The position numbers and the translations under genes were made by a program. Below the pieces are notes generated by a model, which was not told the origin of the DNA, did not search any database, and saw only the letters and a program-made list of their open reading frames with translations. This document shows positions 22,932 through 34,801 of a stretch of DNA of 62,922 nt, piece after piece. This DNA comes from Neonectria sp. B-13 (Eukaryota > Ascomycota > Sordariomycetes > Hypocreales > Nectriaceae). The DNA is taken from NCBI GenBank assembly GCA_002682825.1, contig NOKP01000076.1:867-63788 (forward strand). Direction: 5' to 3'. Each line of letters opens with the position of its first letter. The first letter of the stretch is position 1.

Positions 22932-23355
22932 TATGGGAAATCAAATGAGGTCTACGGAGTACTATGGCCTCGTTTACGAATTGTTGGTAGAGACCAGGCC
23001 GTGATCCACCGACTCTCCACCCCCTGACCGTCCGCCCACGCCGTCCGGGTGCGTGGGTCGTACTATCAAGGAGGGTCTGACCTCGTATTATTCCCAGCAA
23101 ACAGAGGGGGCGGCGCAACCGGAAATTGTTTCAGTCGCGTATTTGAACAGCAACTAGCGGACGTTCGTGAGTGACTTTACGCGACATCGGTAGGTACCTC
23201 GTGGAAAGATCTTGTAAATGAAGAAATAAGACCAACATGGGGTCCGGAAAATAGCAATTAGCACTCAACCAAGCTGTTTCTTCGAGATCAAACACGGATT
23301 ATACAAGCAACACAGCTGCCGATGACCCGATGGCAATTCAGTCCTAATTTCCGCC
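22932..23355. other. Right flank of the pogo element; end of the split MYND pseudogene
   Basis: The first 60 bp continue the MYND pseudogene. The rest has only short frames and no recognised family. Confidence 0.4.
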
Positions 23356-23359
23356 GTCG

Positions 23360-24109
23360 TATGAGACATGCGGTCATGGCAGGGCAGCCGTTGGGGCTGT
23401 CAAAGAGCTCTGGATTGAGGAATATCGAGGGAAGTTTGCTGGCGGAGCCCCAGTTCCTACTCACGTCTTTAAGGCCCCGGAATTAAAGGAGAAATCGTTC
23501 ACCTCGGTTCGGAACCACAAGCGGCTTAAACTACGCCAGTGCGATCCTAAATTGAGTCATAGACTACCCTCGGTGGACCACTACAACGAGTTTATCACCA
23601 CTGACGTTGTCGGCCTTAACGATGACGAAGAATTTGATCCCATTCAGTACTGGAATGAGCGCTATCACTCGCAGACGGACCTAGCTCGTATGGCGCTGGA
23701 CGTGTTGGCCGTGCCTCCCATGTCGGATGAGTGTGAGCGCTTATTTAGCAGCGCCAAGCTCCTCCTTACGGATCGTCGTTCACGACTTCGGATGGACATA
23801 ATCGAAGCCAGCGAGTGCCTACGGGCTTGGTATGGACGCCCAGGGCGGAAGGCATTTGATAACTCCAGTATCGGCTTGATGGAAGACGAAGCAAGGGATG
23901 AGGCTGGGACCAGTGGGCTGGGTGCGGAAGGCAGCGCTGCCCATAAATCAAATCCAAACAAACCAAACTGCCAAACAAATCAAACAAATAGAGCGAAATC
24001 TTTTTTCAAATCAAACAAATACAAAATCTCGGATTTGAAATGCAATTTGATATATTTGATACGCAATATAGCGAGGTGGCCGAGCAGGTCCAGGCTGATG
24101 AGTGCGTGA
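23360..24109 (+). pseudogene. hAT transposase, C-terminal fragment with dimerisation domain
   Basis: Continuous frame: 'AVKELWIEEYRGKF' ... 'SHRLPSVDHYNEFI' ... 'DPIQYWNERY' ... 'LARMALDVLAVPPMSDECER' ... 'LFSSAKLLLTDRRSRL' ... 'ASECLRAWYG'. This is the hAT dimerisation domain (Dimer_Tnp_hAT). BED finger and catalytic regions are absent upstream. Past 23931 the frame runs into the left end of a second hAT element, so the final 60 codons are not native. Confidence 0.85.
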
Positions 24110-26874
24110 TGGTAGCCTACCCGGAACCTACTACGCTGTTCGTATACCGATTAGTCTGACCAATTAGAGTCATCTTGAAAATGTCTATTAACGAGCTACT
24201 TTTCTTCATGATTGAGAGGCCCGGAACTAAAAGTTACTTCTTATTAACCTTGTTTCCCCACAAGATCAGCACGCGTTTTGGGGAATTGTTTACCTGCTTT
24301 CAACGCGTGCCAGTGCGGACTGATACATGCCCAACGACATCATGCTTCCTTCTCCACCCTCCGCCTTTGCTCTTCTCCGACCGCCGGGGAACTTGGCAAG
24401 TCAACTCGATTCGACGACGTAGACGGCATTACCGGACCATCCCACCGTTACAGATCTCCCACAAACGGTATAAAGGAACAAACGATATGTTCTGGAAGAG
24501 TCCTTATCTAGAAAGGGCTCGAAGGGCCGGAAGAGCTGGATCAAGCGCCATGGTTTATTTCTTGTTGAACTAGATGCCAACGACAGCCCGTCGAACCCTT
24601 ACTGGGCCTGCCGTTTATGCGATGCGAAGGGCCAGCCCGAGTTCTTCGCCGCTGCCGCTACCAGTTCGGCAGCTGACCACCTTCGCAAGTACGTCACACG
24701 TGAAACATCGTCAGCTTGAGCATCATTGACAAGTGCAGGCCACACCGGATCTTCGAAAGCAGCCAAAGCGCCGATACAGACCCATCGACCGACGACTCCG
24801 ATCGGGCCAAGCGACGACGCTTACACTACAGCGCCGTCCCGCGAGCCAAGGTCAAGATTGTCCGAGAACTAAGCCTAGGACTTCTGATCAACGCCGACGT
24901 TCCCTTTTCTTTCTTCACGGATCCATTCTTTGAACAGCTCGTGTGGCAGCTCGACCCTCATTTATCAGGCCAGGTACCATGGAGCCGGCAATCGATGAGC
25001 AGTCTGCTGGACGACATGTACAAGTCTAAGAAAGACCAGGTCAAGCAGGAGCTTTAGATGCCCTCACTAAAATTCATCTCGGGTTCGACCTTTGGACCTC
25101 GCCCAATCGGTACGCTATAATGGCGGTCACAGCTCACTTCCTTGACCGCCAGGGCCACCACCAGTCACGCTTACTTGCACTTCGACGCCAGCTCGGGTGT
25201 CATAGCGGAGACAACCTCGCCGTGACGCTTTCGCAAATCGTCCAAGAGTGGAAAATAGAGGATCGAGTTGGAGCGGTGATCTCGGACAACGTGTCCTCTA
25301 ACGATAACTGTCTCCAACATTTCTACAGAACTCTCGACATAGAAATGACACCGGCGGATGTACGTGCCAGACGCATGCGCTGCTATGGACATATCTTGAA
25401 CTTGGTAGCTCGTGCGTTCCTTTACGGGGAAGATTTCGAGGCTTTCGAGGCCGAGTCGCAGGTTTTCAACCTTCTTGGCCGCCACGAGGAAGACCTACGG
25501 CACTGGAGAAAGAAAGGGCCAGTGGGAAAGCTTCATAACGTAGTCAAGTTTATCAGATCGTCCCCTCAGAGATGCGAGCTCTTTAAGAGGATTGCACGTG
25601 AGAACGACGAAGCATAAGGCTTTCTCCTAGTGGGTGAGTCTACGGCGGAGCTAGAGGTTGTCCTGAACAATGACATGAGATGGAATTCTACCTACCTTAT
25701 GATCTCTCGAGCGCTTATTAAGTAGGGAGATATTAGGGCCTTCTTAGTATATCTAGATGTGGAGGGATAGCTACCCCAAGGTGATGTCTTAAAAGGTAAT
25801 AATTGGAAGCTTCTAGCGGAAGTGAAGTATATCCTTAAGCTATTCTATCTATAGACTATAAGAATATAAGGGTGAGGTAGTGAGGGAGGCTATAGATGCC
25901 TTTGGGAGGTGATGATAGACATGGAATATTTACTAGAACATTTGGAGGATTAGAAGCTATTCCATTACGCTGCCCCAGATAAGATAGCAGAAGAGAATGC
26001 CAACTCGCAGGTAAAACTACCTCGAGGGCAACCAGACCGAAATCGCCAGCTCCCTACTCAATTCAAGGACTGTGAGATGGACATGCAGCCGCGAAAGCCA
26101 CAGGAGGGACCCGTTCCAGATCGTGGCCGGGGAGAATATGGTAGACGGGGCAAGGCGTCCGGATTATCGAAAATCGAAGACATGGGAAAAGATCATCGAC
26201 ACTATCTGAGGCTCTCTATCACGACTGCCTGGCAGAAGCTCAATGAGTACTACACCAAGCTAGGGGAGTCCCCGTTATTCGCCGCATCGATCATTCTGCA
26301 CCCGGCTCTTGGCATGAGTTACCTCGAGATGAACTGGGCTACGGAAGAGCAGCTCGTATGGGTGAGAGACGCTAAGATGGGTCTATCCGACTACCTTGAC
26401 CGCTGGTATCGCTGCAGCAGGCCGACGGCAGCGAACTCGAGCGCTATTTGCGGCTGGAACCACAAGAAACTGAGGATCCAATCGAGTGGTGGATGGCTCA
26501 CCAGGGACCATTCCCGGTGCTCAGCCAGCTGGCTCTTAATATACTTGCTATCCCGGCGATGGCAACTGATTGCGAGAGGTCTTTCAGCCTTGCTAAGTTG
26601 ACGTTGACGTCGCAGAGACTTTCGATGAGTGCGGAAACATTGGAGAGGCTGCAGTGCCTCAAGAACTGGATCAGGCATGGTGCCGTGAAGCTTGGGGCTA
26701 CTGCACCTGGGAGAGATGGGTTACACTGGGACATTGAGAATAGTATGGAGAGCACAGATGTTGGGATTTGAAATATTTGATCAAATATTCCAAACAACAA
26801 ATCTGGCTTTGCAGGCTATCAAATATTTCAAATATGACTCTGGATTTGATTTGTTTGATTTGAGGGCAGCGCTG
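23932..26874 (+). mobile_element. Full-length but decayed hAT element
   Basis: Terminal inverted repeats begin CAGCGCTGCCC (23932) and end GGGCAGCGCTG (26874), with further inverted TCAAATC-rich subterminal sequence. Flanking octamers (gcggaagg and tgacttag) do not match, so the 8-bp duplication expected of hAT insertions is missing. The left end lies in the 3' end of the preceding hAT fragment. The subterminal regions are rich in 'aaatca' and 'atttgat' motifs, as common in hAT ends. Confidence 0.8.
24490..26771 (+). pseudogene. hAT transposase with BED finger, many stop codons
   Basis: Order of domains: BED zinc finger ('GSKGRKSWIKRHG', 'NPYWACRLCDAKG', 'ADHLRK', about 24515-24690), an intron, 'VPFSFFTDPFFEQLVWQLDP', 'IHLGFDLWTSPNRYAIMAVT', 'DRVGAVISDNVSSNDNCLQH' and 'MRCYGHILNLVARAFLYG'. 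Then come 'LNNDMRWNSTYLMISRALIK', 'LFAASIILHPALGMSYLEMN' and the dimerisation domain 'LNILAIPAMATDCERSFSLA' near 26535-26595. Stops (TAG/TAA/TGA) occur repeatedly, especially 25615-25920, where the sequence is T/A-shifted. Coding frame drops back by one base near 26400-26450. Not functional. Confidence 0.88.
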
Positions 26875-27011
26875 TGACTTAGGATGTGTTGAAGTTCCCG
26901 TAGCTTGATGAAATGAGCTTGCCCCTGAGTTGACCGCGAAATCCTGATTAGGCTAGTGCGTGACCGCGAAAATCAAATGAAGTTAGTGCGTGACCGCTAA
27001 TTTCTGGTTGG

Positions 27012-27290
27012 CTAGAGATTTTGAGCGCTATATCTCAAATATGCTAGTGCAATGACCGCGAAACTCAAAAGGGTAATTTCAACTGACCTGATGGCTTCGT
27101 ATACAAGGCATATCACGGGGTGTAGAATTAAAAGACTTAGAATAAGTAGCTTTTTCTTGTTTCTTTTATAGCTAATTTCTAGATATTTGAAATCAGGGAT
27201 ATTTATTTTACTAGAAAACCTTTTCAATTGACCAATTAGGACTCTTGGTTGCTGTTTTATTTGCATTTGAAGTTTGCAGTTGATTTTGCT
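27012..27290 (-). mobile_element. 3'-terminal remnant of a pogo-like element (related to 39627-39780)
   Basis: The reverse complement shares an AT-rich block with 39634-39770 ('aataaaacagcaacca', 'ctaattggt', 'ctataaaag'). In the other copy this block directly follows a transposase-type C-terminal coiled coil. Upstream, 26940-27065 contains four spaced 'tgaccgcgaaa/taa' repeats. Confidence 0.45.
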
Positions 27291-27411
27291 GATGTTGTAA
27301 GTGGGGTGATCAACTAAGGGGTTGATCCGTTAATGGGGTAGCTGACTTATTCTAACAGAGTAGAATCCCCCCAGAGAGTCAAACAAAATATCAAGGTTTC
27401 ATTCGCATAAC

Positions 27412-29494
27412 CTAGTAGCTGGGCATTCTCCCCCCCGGTGTTCTATTAGGGTGCGTGACGTCGACCCGTCCGGATGTCTCGTCCGATCCTGAGCTAGAGT
27501 CTTCGTCTGGGCCGTTGAAGCCGTAATCTGCTAGGCGGGCGAAGTAATCTGCGAGGCCGTCGACGCTGGGGGTGCTGACGACGTCGTCGTAGTGCGGTGG
27601 GGGTGTCATGACGCCTGTTTCGGGCGTTTCGTCGACGAGTTCGGGGGCGGGTGGTGGTGCGATGTTGTCGTCGAAGGCGGGCGGGTTGAAGATGGGTACT
27701 CGCAATAGGTGGATAGGTCGAGGGCCGTGGACGCTGATTGTCTCGACGGAGGGGCGTGGGCTTTGTGGGCCATTGGCAAGGTGTGCAGCCCGCGGCGGGG
27801 AGGGGAGGTTCTCGTTAGTTAGGTTCACACCGGCCAGTGTCCCGATGTAAGAGTGGGGCGAGGTTTCGGTTCGGGTGGTAAAGGCGTCGGGACATCCACA
27901 GGTCGACTGGTAGATAGTAGACTGGCACATCTTGCCGGAGTAGGCGGGAAGGTTGGTATTGGCCTGGGTGGCTCGGCAGTTGAGTACAGTAAACGGCGAG
28001 TCAAAGCTGATCTCGAAATGCCGGCGCTTTGTTCCAGTTAGATCATCGGGATCGAGACGGCTAATTCGCATCACAACCTATTTCGTCAGTGTCAGTCTGG
28101 AGTGAAGTAGGAGCGTGGTATAAACTCACCTTGATCCGGTGGCAGACATTGACATTCTTCCAGCTACAATCGGGATGCAACCTCAAGTCTTTCTTCTTAG
28201 CCATGGTCTCACAGGTCGGGATCTGCACATCGGCTTCAATCTCCGTCGAGCCCCAAAAACTCTCCAATCCCAAGTCCAAGTCGCCCAAGAGATTATCACT
28301 CGGCTCCGGTAAAGGCTGAACCGCGGTGTGTCGTCTCGACGCCTCCGCAGTTCGTCGTCTGGCGGCCGTTTCGCGAGCCTCGCGTCGCTGCTCGGGGGTG
28401 AGTTCACCACCTCGGACAGTCCTGAGGTCTGAAGACGCCCATGACGGATCCAATGCTTTTCCGGCCATCTTGTAGAGGAGCAGGATCTTGCGACTAGGGT
28501 CTTTCCTGGTAACGCGCCTGTCATTCGTCCAGTATTCGATCGATTCAGTCGCAAACACCTTAAGCCCGTGCACTTGGACCTTGGCCAGAGGCGTCAACTT
28601 GAAGGCGATGGGGATCTTGCTGCCGATGGGGAAGCTCTTCCCCGAGATGATGACATCGTAATGCAGCTGATCCTCCCATTGCCGGCTACTGGAGATGGAC
28701 TCCGTCATCCCCAGAGACAGTTGGTCGGGAACTCGCACTATTGAAACCTCCTTCATGCCGTGCAGGTTAGGGTTGAATACGCCAGCGCGTTCGACCGTCG
28801 CATGCAGCTCCCACTTCACAGAGCCATATGGTAGCTTCGTGGTCTCGAGTCGGTGGTGGTCGATTGGAAGCTCGAAGGAGTAGTCGTATGTGCCCGGATA
28901 GAAAACCTTGTACCCTTTCACTTGCGCTGCTGTCGCAATTGGGCTGGCCTTTTTGAAGCTTCGCGATTGAACACTTTGCAGGGACAACCGCTTGATTTCT
29001 TTGGCAGTCATGTTGCTGTGATGATTCGGCGATAATGACTTCGATGGGTTCGGTCGAGTCGCAAGATTGGTGCTGTTGGGAGATGTGCTCTTCAATCGGT
29101 ATGTGCACTGGTTCCCATAATTGGACTCCCACCCATTGTTCATGGCATTGAAAAATGTCAACACCTGTGTTCGCAAGCTCTCCTCTTCGTAAAAACCCAG
29201 CTTCATTTCCTTTGGCCATTCCGTGCGGGCGCGACCCAACAACTTAAGCCGCACCGCCTTGATCTTGATGTTCTTGCTGACACGCAGCTGGAGTTTACCT
29301 CGCAGCAATGCGGTGCCACGCTGGCCCTCGCGATGACCATGGCCGTCGTGGTCAAAACCCGAGAGAAAAATATTAGGTTCGGCGAGGAGGATGGAGCAGG
29401 TGACGCCGCTCCCAGAAGCGACGGGCTTGGGGACGAGGGAGGTGACCGCGAACTTGGCGGATCGGACGGACATGAGGCTATTGCGATTGGACAC
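27412..29494 (-). CDS. Alpha-arrestin (Art/Aly-type trafficking adaptor), intact
   Basis: Adaptor that would recruit a Rsp5-type ubiquitin ligase to plasma-membrane transporters. Exon 1 is 29494-28130, the intron 28129-28078 (GTGAGT...TAG), exon 2 28077-27412; 676 aa in frame throughout. N-terminal arrestin fold: 'CSILLAEPNIFLSGFDHDGH', 'LLRGKLQLRVSKNIKIKAVR', 'LKLLGRARTEWPKEMKLGFY'. Middle: 'FYPGTYDYSFELPIDHHRLE' and 'YGSVKWELHATVERAG', the conserved arrestin strands. C-terminal fold: 'YDVIISGKSFPIGSKIPIAF'. The tail is Pro/Ser-rich with a PPxY motif, 'TPPPHYDDVVSTP', the expected WW-domain ligand. It is the best-preserved large gene of the window and lies between transposon blocks. A role in K+ or Na+ transporter turnover is possible but only inferred. 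Confidence 0.88.
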
Positions 29495-31413
29495 GTTGTA
29501 GGCGCTCGGCCGCCAAGTCTTGAGGCGCAGCGGTACGAACAGTTTTGGCGGCCTTTTTCCTGTCTAACCTTATCCTTATTCTTGTCCTGCTGCTCTGCTT
29601 CTGTGCGGCGGCAGAGGCGGAGGTTTTCTTTCGGGCGCCTGACTTCGCTGTTGTGGATTCTGCTGGGGGCGCAGCTCTTTCGGGATGTATCTAGGCGAGT
29701 AACTGACCATGTGGATCGCTTGCGGCCGTGATTTCCGGGGTCCAATGAGTGGGCTCGGGAAGCGGGCGGGACGCCTTCTTGTTGAGACGCGGCCGGTAGT
29801 ATATATTGCATTCCTCGTGACCCAGTTGGATTGTCAGCGGGTCTCTGCTGGCGCGGGATCCGAAGAGGCTGTCATTGTGTGAATCGGATGTAGATGTCCA
29901 AGTAAGAAATCGACGAGCAAGCCAATCAACGACGAGTGTACGGTGTACCCCAGTCAACGGGTGAGGGAAAAGTCGACGTCAGAGGAAAAGGCAAACTATT
30001 GATTCTCCTTCCTTGATTTCAACAATGGAAATGCACGTGCAAGCGCACCGCATCGGCAGGGAAGGGCAAGGGCTGGCTTACAATAGCTGACTGGAGGAAA
30101 CCGTCACATTGAAGGGGAAGAGGGGCCAACCAAGAACAAGACGGTGTAGCGACAGGGAGGGAAGCATAGATCAATCAATAGGTCAATGTGTCAATAGGCC
30201 TCATCTTATACGCTAGCAGCCGGTCGTGACGGTATGAGGGTATCCTTACACCAGACACCGACCAGAAGGAGGTCAGTGGTTGATCGTATTTTTGGGTAGC
30301 GAAAGAAGAAAAGAAGAGACAAGACAGGGATGGCCAGGGTAAAAAAACGGTTGAGTGCTTGGTGAACTTGAGGTGAGAAGAGGTGAGGTGGCCGGTGGAG
30401 CTGGGTTCAAGAAGCAGGGGAGGGCAGGGTAAGATGGTTGGGCGGTAATGAAGTATTTCAAGACTCAAAAATGGAGAAGAGATGGAGAATTTTCGGCATT
30501 GATCCAAGGCAATAGACGAAACAGGCAATGGGATCATGGGATCATGGGATCATGGGATCAAGGGATCAAGGGAGAAGACGAGTGAGGTGTTCTCGTGATC
30601 GTGAATGAGGGGGTGGGCAAGTGCGAGAGAGATACCAACAGCCAGAGACAACTGAGAGTCGCATTGATTCACGTACCTCTTTTTTCTCCCTCTCATATGG
30701 TAATCTCGAAAATCAGGCTGGACCACCTGGCTTGAATGGTTGGAACAGTGGATTTTAGAAAGGCTGGCTAGAAGGGCTGCAAAATCAGGCTGAGGCTCGA
30801 GTTCGGTGGACGTTATCAAGCTGAATCACTCGAGAGATAAGAGCCTGTTTTAATTTCGTCGCTTCCTTCAGACGGTCAACGATGGGCTCAGCTCAGTGTC
30901 GACGGCGGCGATGGCGCGAGAAACCTGGGCTGGGACTGACTGAGACTTCTCACAGACCCGGCGACGATGAACACGACGGTAGCGTTCGATCGGAGCTGGA
31001 GAGAATTGGTGACGGATTTTCGGGGTGAGATGGGGAATTTGAGGAGGATTTTGGATGGGGATGGGGCGTCGGTTTGATTTTGTCTCTCTTGTTCGTCGTT
31101 ATTCGGCGTGTTCCGGCCCTTGACTCCCAGCGGCTTTGTTACTTGTTATGCTTTCGGGAGGCGTCTACGTAATCCGGGAGTGGTGTAAGGGTCTCGTAAA
31201 GTTTGGTCTGGACCCTCCCCTCTCTTAGCCCTTCGGTCTCCAATTCGTGCCCGTCTGGTCGGATGCGTGCGCTAAACTGTTTCCAGAAGCCCGCGGCGCC
31301 GGAAGCCTCGGAAAGCATAAAAAATCGTGAGGCTCGATGACGAGGCCAGGGAGGAAAAGGATGTTTCTTCGTGTTACGGGCGTATCCTCACGTCGAACAA
31401 GGTGAAAGATAAT
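29495..31413. promoter_or_regulatory. Long 5' intergenic region of the arrestin gene
   Basis: 1.9 kb without a supported gene. It includes an 8-bp tandem repeat (GGGATCAT/A x5) at 30530-30572. ORFs here are antisense or out-of-frame artefacts. Upstream signals for the minus-strand arrestin gene presumably lie here, but no TATA or factor site can be assigned. Confidence 0.4.
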
Positions 31414-31584
31414 GTTCAAAGCTAGGCCTTAGTTGCATGCATGAGGAAGTGGATGTATTATGTTGTTGCTGGCTAAAGCGGCGGACGGGCTGTCTCAGGA
31501 GAGATCGGCTGTGTCGCTAGTTGCCTTACATTTTAGGCGTGAATTGGGACGCCGCTTGAACAGGCTTGTGACACCCTGATCCAC
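31414..31584 (+). repeat. Dispersed repeat A, copy 2
   Basis: Matches 11275-11441 closely, with small differences such as 'ctgtctcaggagagatcgg' against 'ctctcgtgagagatcgg'. Confidence 0.8.
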
Positions 31585-31613
31585 TACTTGTGGGGGCCTC
31601 TAGTCCGGCGATT

Positions 31614-31641
31614 CCCCGTGGGAGCTGCCGCTCCCACGGGG
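31614..31641. other. Perfect 11-bp hairpin
   Basis: CCCCGTGGGAG, six-base loop CTGCCG, CTCCCACGGGG. Lies between repeat A and the transposase relic; possibly a transposon terminal structure. Confidence 0.6.
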
Positions 31642-31811
31642 GGGGCCACTGACTAGGAAAAGGGGCCCTTGATTGGGAAAACGGAGGTACTTCTTAACTC
31701 ACCCAATTTGTTCTCATTTGGATGTCACTTCATTAAAGAGATTATGCATGATAATTGCGACCGGGGCGACTTTGTTGTATTTGCATAGAGACATGAGAGT
31801 GATGTTAACCC

Positions 31812-33581
31812 CTATTCTTCCTCCTCCTCTGGCACCGTAAATTCGCCTTGACTAAGTTGACTTACCACAATGGTCTCTTCAGCTGGTATTTCCAAGCCGT
31901 CTGCTTCTAATGTAAGCACCTGTCGACCAGCGCGGCGTTCCCTTTCCTCCAAGGTGGCAAAAGTCACCGCCGAATTGATAGTCTCAGCATCATAATCACG
32001 GGGCCAAGTAATCGATGGTTGCCAGTCCCCGTGCAGCAATTTCTTCTCGTGAAGCTGACAATGGAGAGCGTATCTTTTGCTCATCCATTCAGTCGAAGAA
32101 AGAAGCTTCCGTCGTGCAGTTTTGGACCACCAACCCCTGGTGTACTCATCCTCCCTCGCTTGGTTAATACTCGCCCTAACCATAGCTCGTACATCCTTCA
32201 GCCATCGTTGTAAATACTTCACTTCGTCAGTTGCTTCTTTCTTCCTAAAACGACGTTGTTCCTCAGCTTGAGCGGCTCGTCTATGATAATCATCTTTTGC
32301 GATACGCATTCTCGCCTCGTGGACGCGGATTAGGCCGTAGTTGCTTACAATTGATGTCCCTTCAATAAGGGCCTGTCGTCTCATGTTCTTCTCCTTCAGA
32401 CGCTTCATCTCCTCAGTCGACGTAATGCCGTTAATCATGAGTGTTTCAGTAGCTTCCATAATTAGCTTTCTCATGAACATGAGCAACTGAGGGAGTAATC
32501 CGCACGCCTGATATAATAGAAGCATGAATCCGGAGCTTCACATACTCCTGGTATTGCTGTATGACTCGTAAATTAAAAGGTGGTGTGTCGACTGCCTTCC
32601 AGTTGATCTTCGCGGGAGTTCTGGGTGTCGTCTGACACACTTCTTGTTGCTCGGCATCATCGTGTTCTTCAGCATCATTTTCGGATTCATACCAGCCATC
32701 AGATTCGCTTTCTTGGTGGTCTGACGAGTCACCAAGTGTTGCATAACCAGGGAGCTCTGTTTCAGCGACTTCTTGACTCAGGGATGATAATGGATCGACC
32801 ATACGGTCTAAAACAACTGAGGGATTGTAAGGATAGATTCCGCATTTCTCCCAGGCTGAGATGATTGTTGACGTTTTAAACGTTCGATCCCTCATCTCTT
32901 GGAAGTGAAAAAGAAAGTCGGTTTTGCTAAAATCGGTGGCCCCGTCACAAATCTCTCGATATAGAATATCCTGTTGCCAATGCTTATACGGGCTGAACAC
33001 ACCCACATCGAGAGGTTGCATAATATGATTGAGATGTGCAGGAAAAGGGAAAAGATCGATATTGTTTTGTCGGCAAAAGGTATACAAGTCGCGAGTAAAA
33101 TGACTTTCGCAACCATCGAGAAGGATGACTCGTTTTTCGCCATTTCTCTCAGGCCTCGTCAGCTTCTCAAAGCGTTCAATCCATTCCAATGCGAGGATAT
33201 CAGTAATATAACCCTTTGGGCTTGTGGCGATCATCGTATCGCCATGGAGGTTATTGTCGAACCACTTGACGGGAAGTTGAACGCCTGGCATAATCTGGGA
33301 TGAGGGATTGGCCTGGCTACTAGCCTGGCTGCTGGCCTGTTGGCTCGCTTCTAGTGCAAGCCTGGCAAGCGTCGACTTGTTCTGACTCTTTGGTGGTCGA
33401 CCTCGCTTACGCCCTATCGCCTGACTGGTTGGCTTACTGGCTGGCGGGGTATTGGGCTGAACCCCGCTTGTCGGCTCTGTCGCTGTCGTTTTCGAGGACG
33501 TGATTGATCGCTCGGGCTAGGCCTTCGGGTTCGGCGTCTTGAATTGCTCTCTGAGTTAGGAGGAGACTCGGATTGGGGCAT
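31812..33581 (-). pseudogene. Pogo/Tc1-type DDE transposase with internal deletion and frameshifts
   Basis: ATG at 33581 ('MPQSESPPNSESNSRRRTRR') opens a basic N-terminus. After a frame change near 33430-33480 it reads 'AIGRKRGRPPKSQNK' (AT-hook-like) and jumps straight into the middle of the catalytic domain: 'VKWFDNNLHGDTMIATSPKG', 'ILALEWIERFEKL', 'RVILLDGCESHFTRDLY' (second catalytic Asp) and 'AHLNHIMQPLDVGVFSPYKH' (third). The helix-turn-helix/CENP-B region and the segment with the first Asp are missing. A second frame change lies at an A-run near 32470, where 'HVHEK' leads to 'LIMEATETLM'; the acidic tail ends 'FTVPEEEEE' at 31812. It is a non-autonomous deletion derivative. Terminal repeats were not found. 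Confidence 0.8.
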
Positions 33582-33770
33582 AATGAAGGTCTTTATCGTC
33601 AAGGGCTGGGAGACTGGCAATAGATAGCTATCCGATGGAGAGCTGGTTCGCGTCGCGTCAGTCACTAAGGGATGATTATGGACAGCTAAACTCTGGGTAC
33701 AAATTAGAGCTGTCGGCAGAACCGAGATGTGCTAACCAAAGAGGGTCCTATCCAATCACATGTCATAAAA

Positions 33771-33824
33771 GTCATGCCCGTGTAAGAGTCATGCCCGTGT
33801 ATCAAAAATGTCATGCCCGTATAT
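33771..33824 (+). repeat. Three spaced copies of GTCATGCCCGTGTA
   Basis: Short direct repeats with 4-10-bp spacers, on the right flank of the transposase relic. Confidence 0.6.
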
Positions 33825-33951
33825 CAATTCCCATGGAAAATGCTGGCGGGACGGTTGAGATCATCGGCAGCCGACAGGTAATGCGCAACCAAGCGATAAC
33901 CACGCCTCGTGAACTTTGGCACAAAAGCAAAGGCAAGCTCGTCAAAATATT

Positions 33952-34622
33952 TTAGTAAGTCTCCACGGAGGCGACATACTTCGCTTCATTGTCGGGGCTG
34001 AACGCTCCGCGGGGGTTGGTGAGGTAATCGCCCATCCGATTCCGGCGGAACCAGGAAGCAGAGGCTTGCGGTATAGGATGGGCCATATCTTTCGTCAAGA
34101 CGCCAGTCATGATGCAGCCAGAACTGGGAGACTCTGTCTCGCTGGGCGTTTGGTTGAGACGCGCCCAAGCTCCTGGGAGGCCGCCATGCGGAAACTGCCA
34201 ATCCTCAAAATCGCAAATGATGGCATACGGTGAGACATCATCGACTCCTGGACGTAATCTCATCTTAGCTCTATAATTGCCAGGGTGAAAAAGATGCACT
34301 CACCTTGAGGAACCTGCAAATAGTATTCGCTCTGCGTCAAGATGCCATTATAATGAAGTTCTACAGGTTGCTCGCCGTGCCGATCGTAGCTCAGGTATGT
34401 GGCATTTCCTGCGATGATTTGGCAGGTCGCCAGAGCCGTGAGATGGTGAATGCCACAGCCAAATTTCGAGTCAATCTCATCCTGACTTGTAGCGACATCG
34501 AGCGAGGGGAGACGAAGGAGTGTATTTTCGTGGACGGAATAATGGAGATGTCGAATAATGACTGGGCGAGCAGCACATTGTGGCGCGGGTGGCGGAGGAC
34601 AGCGGGGCGGTTTGAGATGCAT
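33952..34622 (-). CDS. HNH-nuclease-domain-like fungal protein, C-terminally truncated
   Basis: Reading right to left: exon from about 34622 with 'DEIDSKFGCGIHHLTALATC' and 'HGEQPVELHYNGILTQSEYY', then a short intron starting with GTGAGT near 34307. The next exon has 'RLRPGVDDVSPYAIICDFED', 'WQFPHGGLPGAWARLNQTPS', 'GCIMTGVLTKDMAHPIPQAS' and 'ASWFRRNRMGDYLTNPRGAF', with stop at 33954-33952. The C-I-x-T-G...x-AH-x-x-P core followed by W-F/W-x-x-N-x-M resembles the fungal HNH endonuclease domain family, where the AH-x-x-P His is part of the metal site. The region that normally follows (LRADxH) is absent, so the gene is truncated or continues in an unseen exon. Upstream coding sequence to about 34801 ('LFRFIGGWDVNGLLVS') may be a first exon. 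Confidence 0.5.
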
Positions 34623-34801
34623 CGTTTTGTTGAAATGTGCATATTGTATTCATTGAAGAAGAAGAAAACTAGCGCTAACCAGCGGAAGCTACTGACAAGA
34701 AGACCATTCACATCCCAGCCACCAATGAATCGGAATAGCCATTGATCCGTGACAACGGATCTCAACACGTTTCGCAGGTTTACCGACTTTCGAGCAGACA
34801 A

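Noticed and set aside
29203..29811. 202-aa minus-strand ORF upstream of the arrestin
   Set aside because: Overlaps arrestin exon 1 in another frame and lacks any domain; low-complexity Ser/Pro composition.
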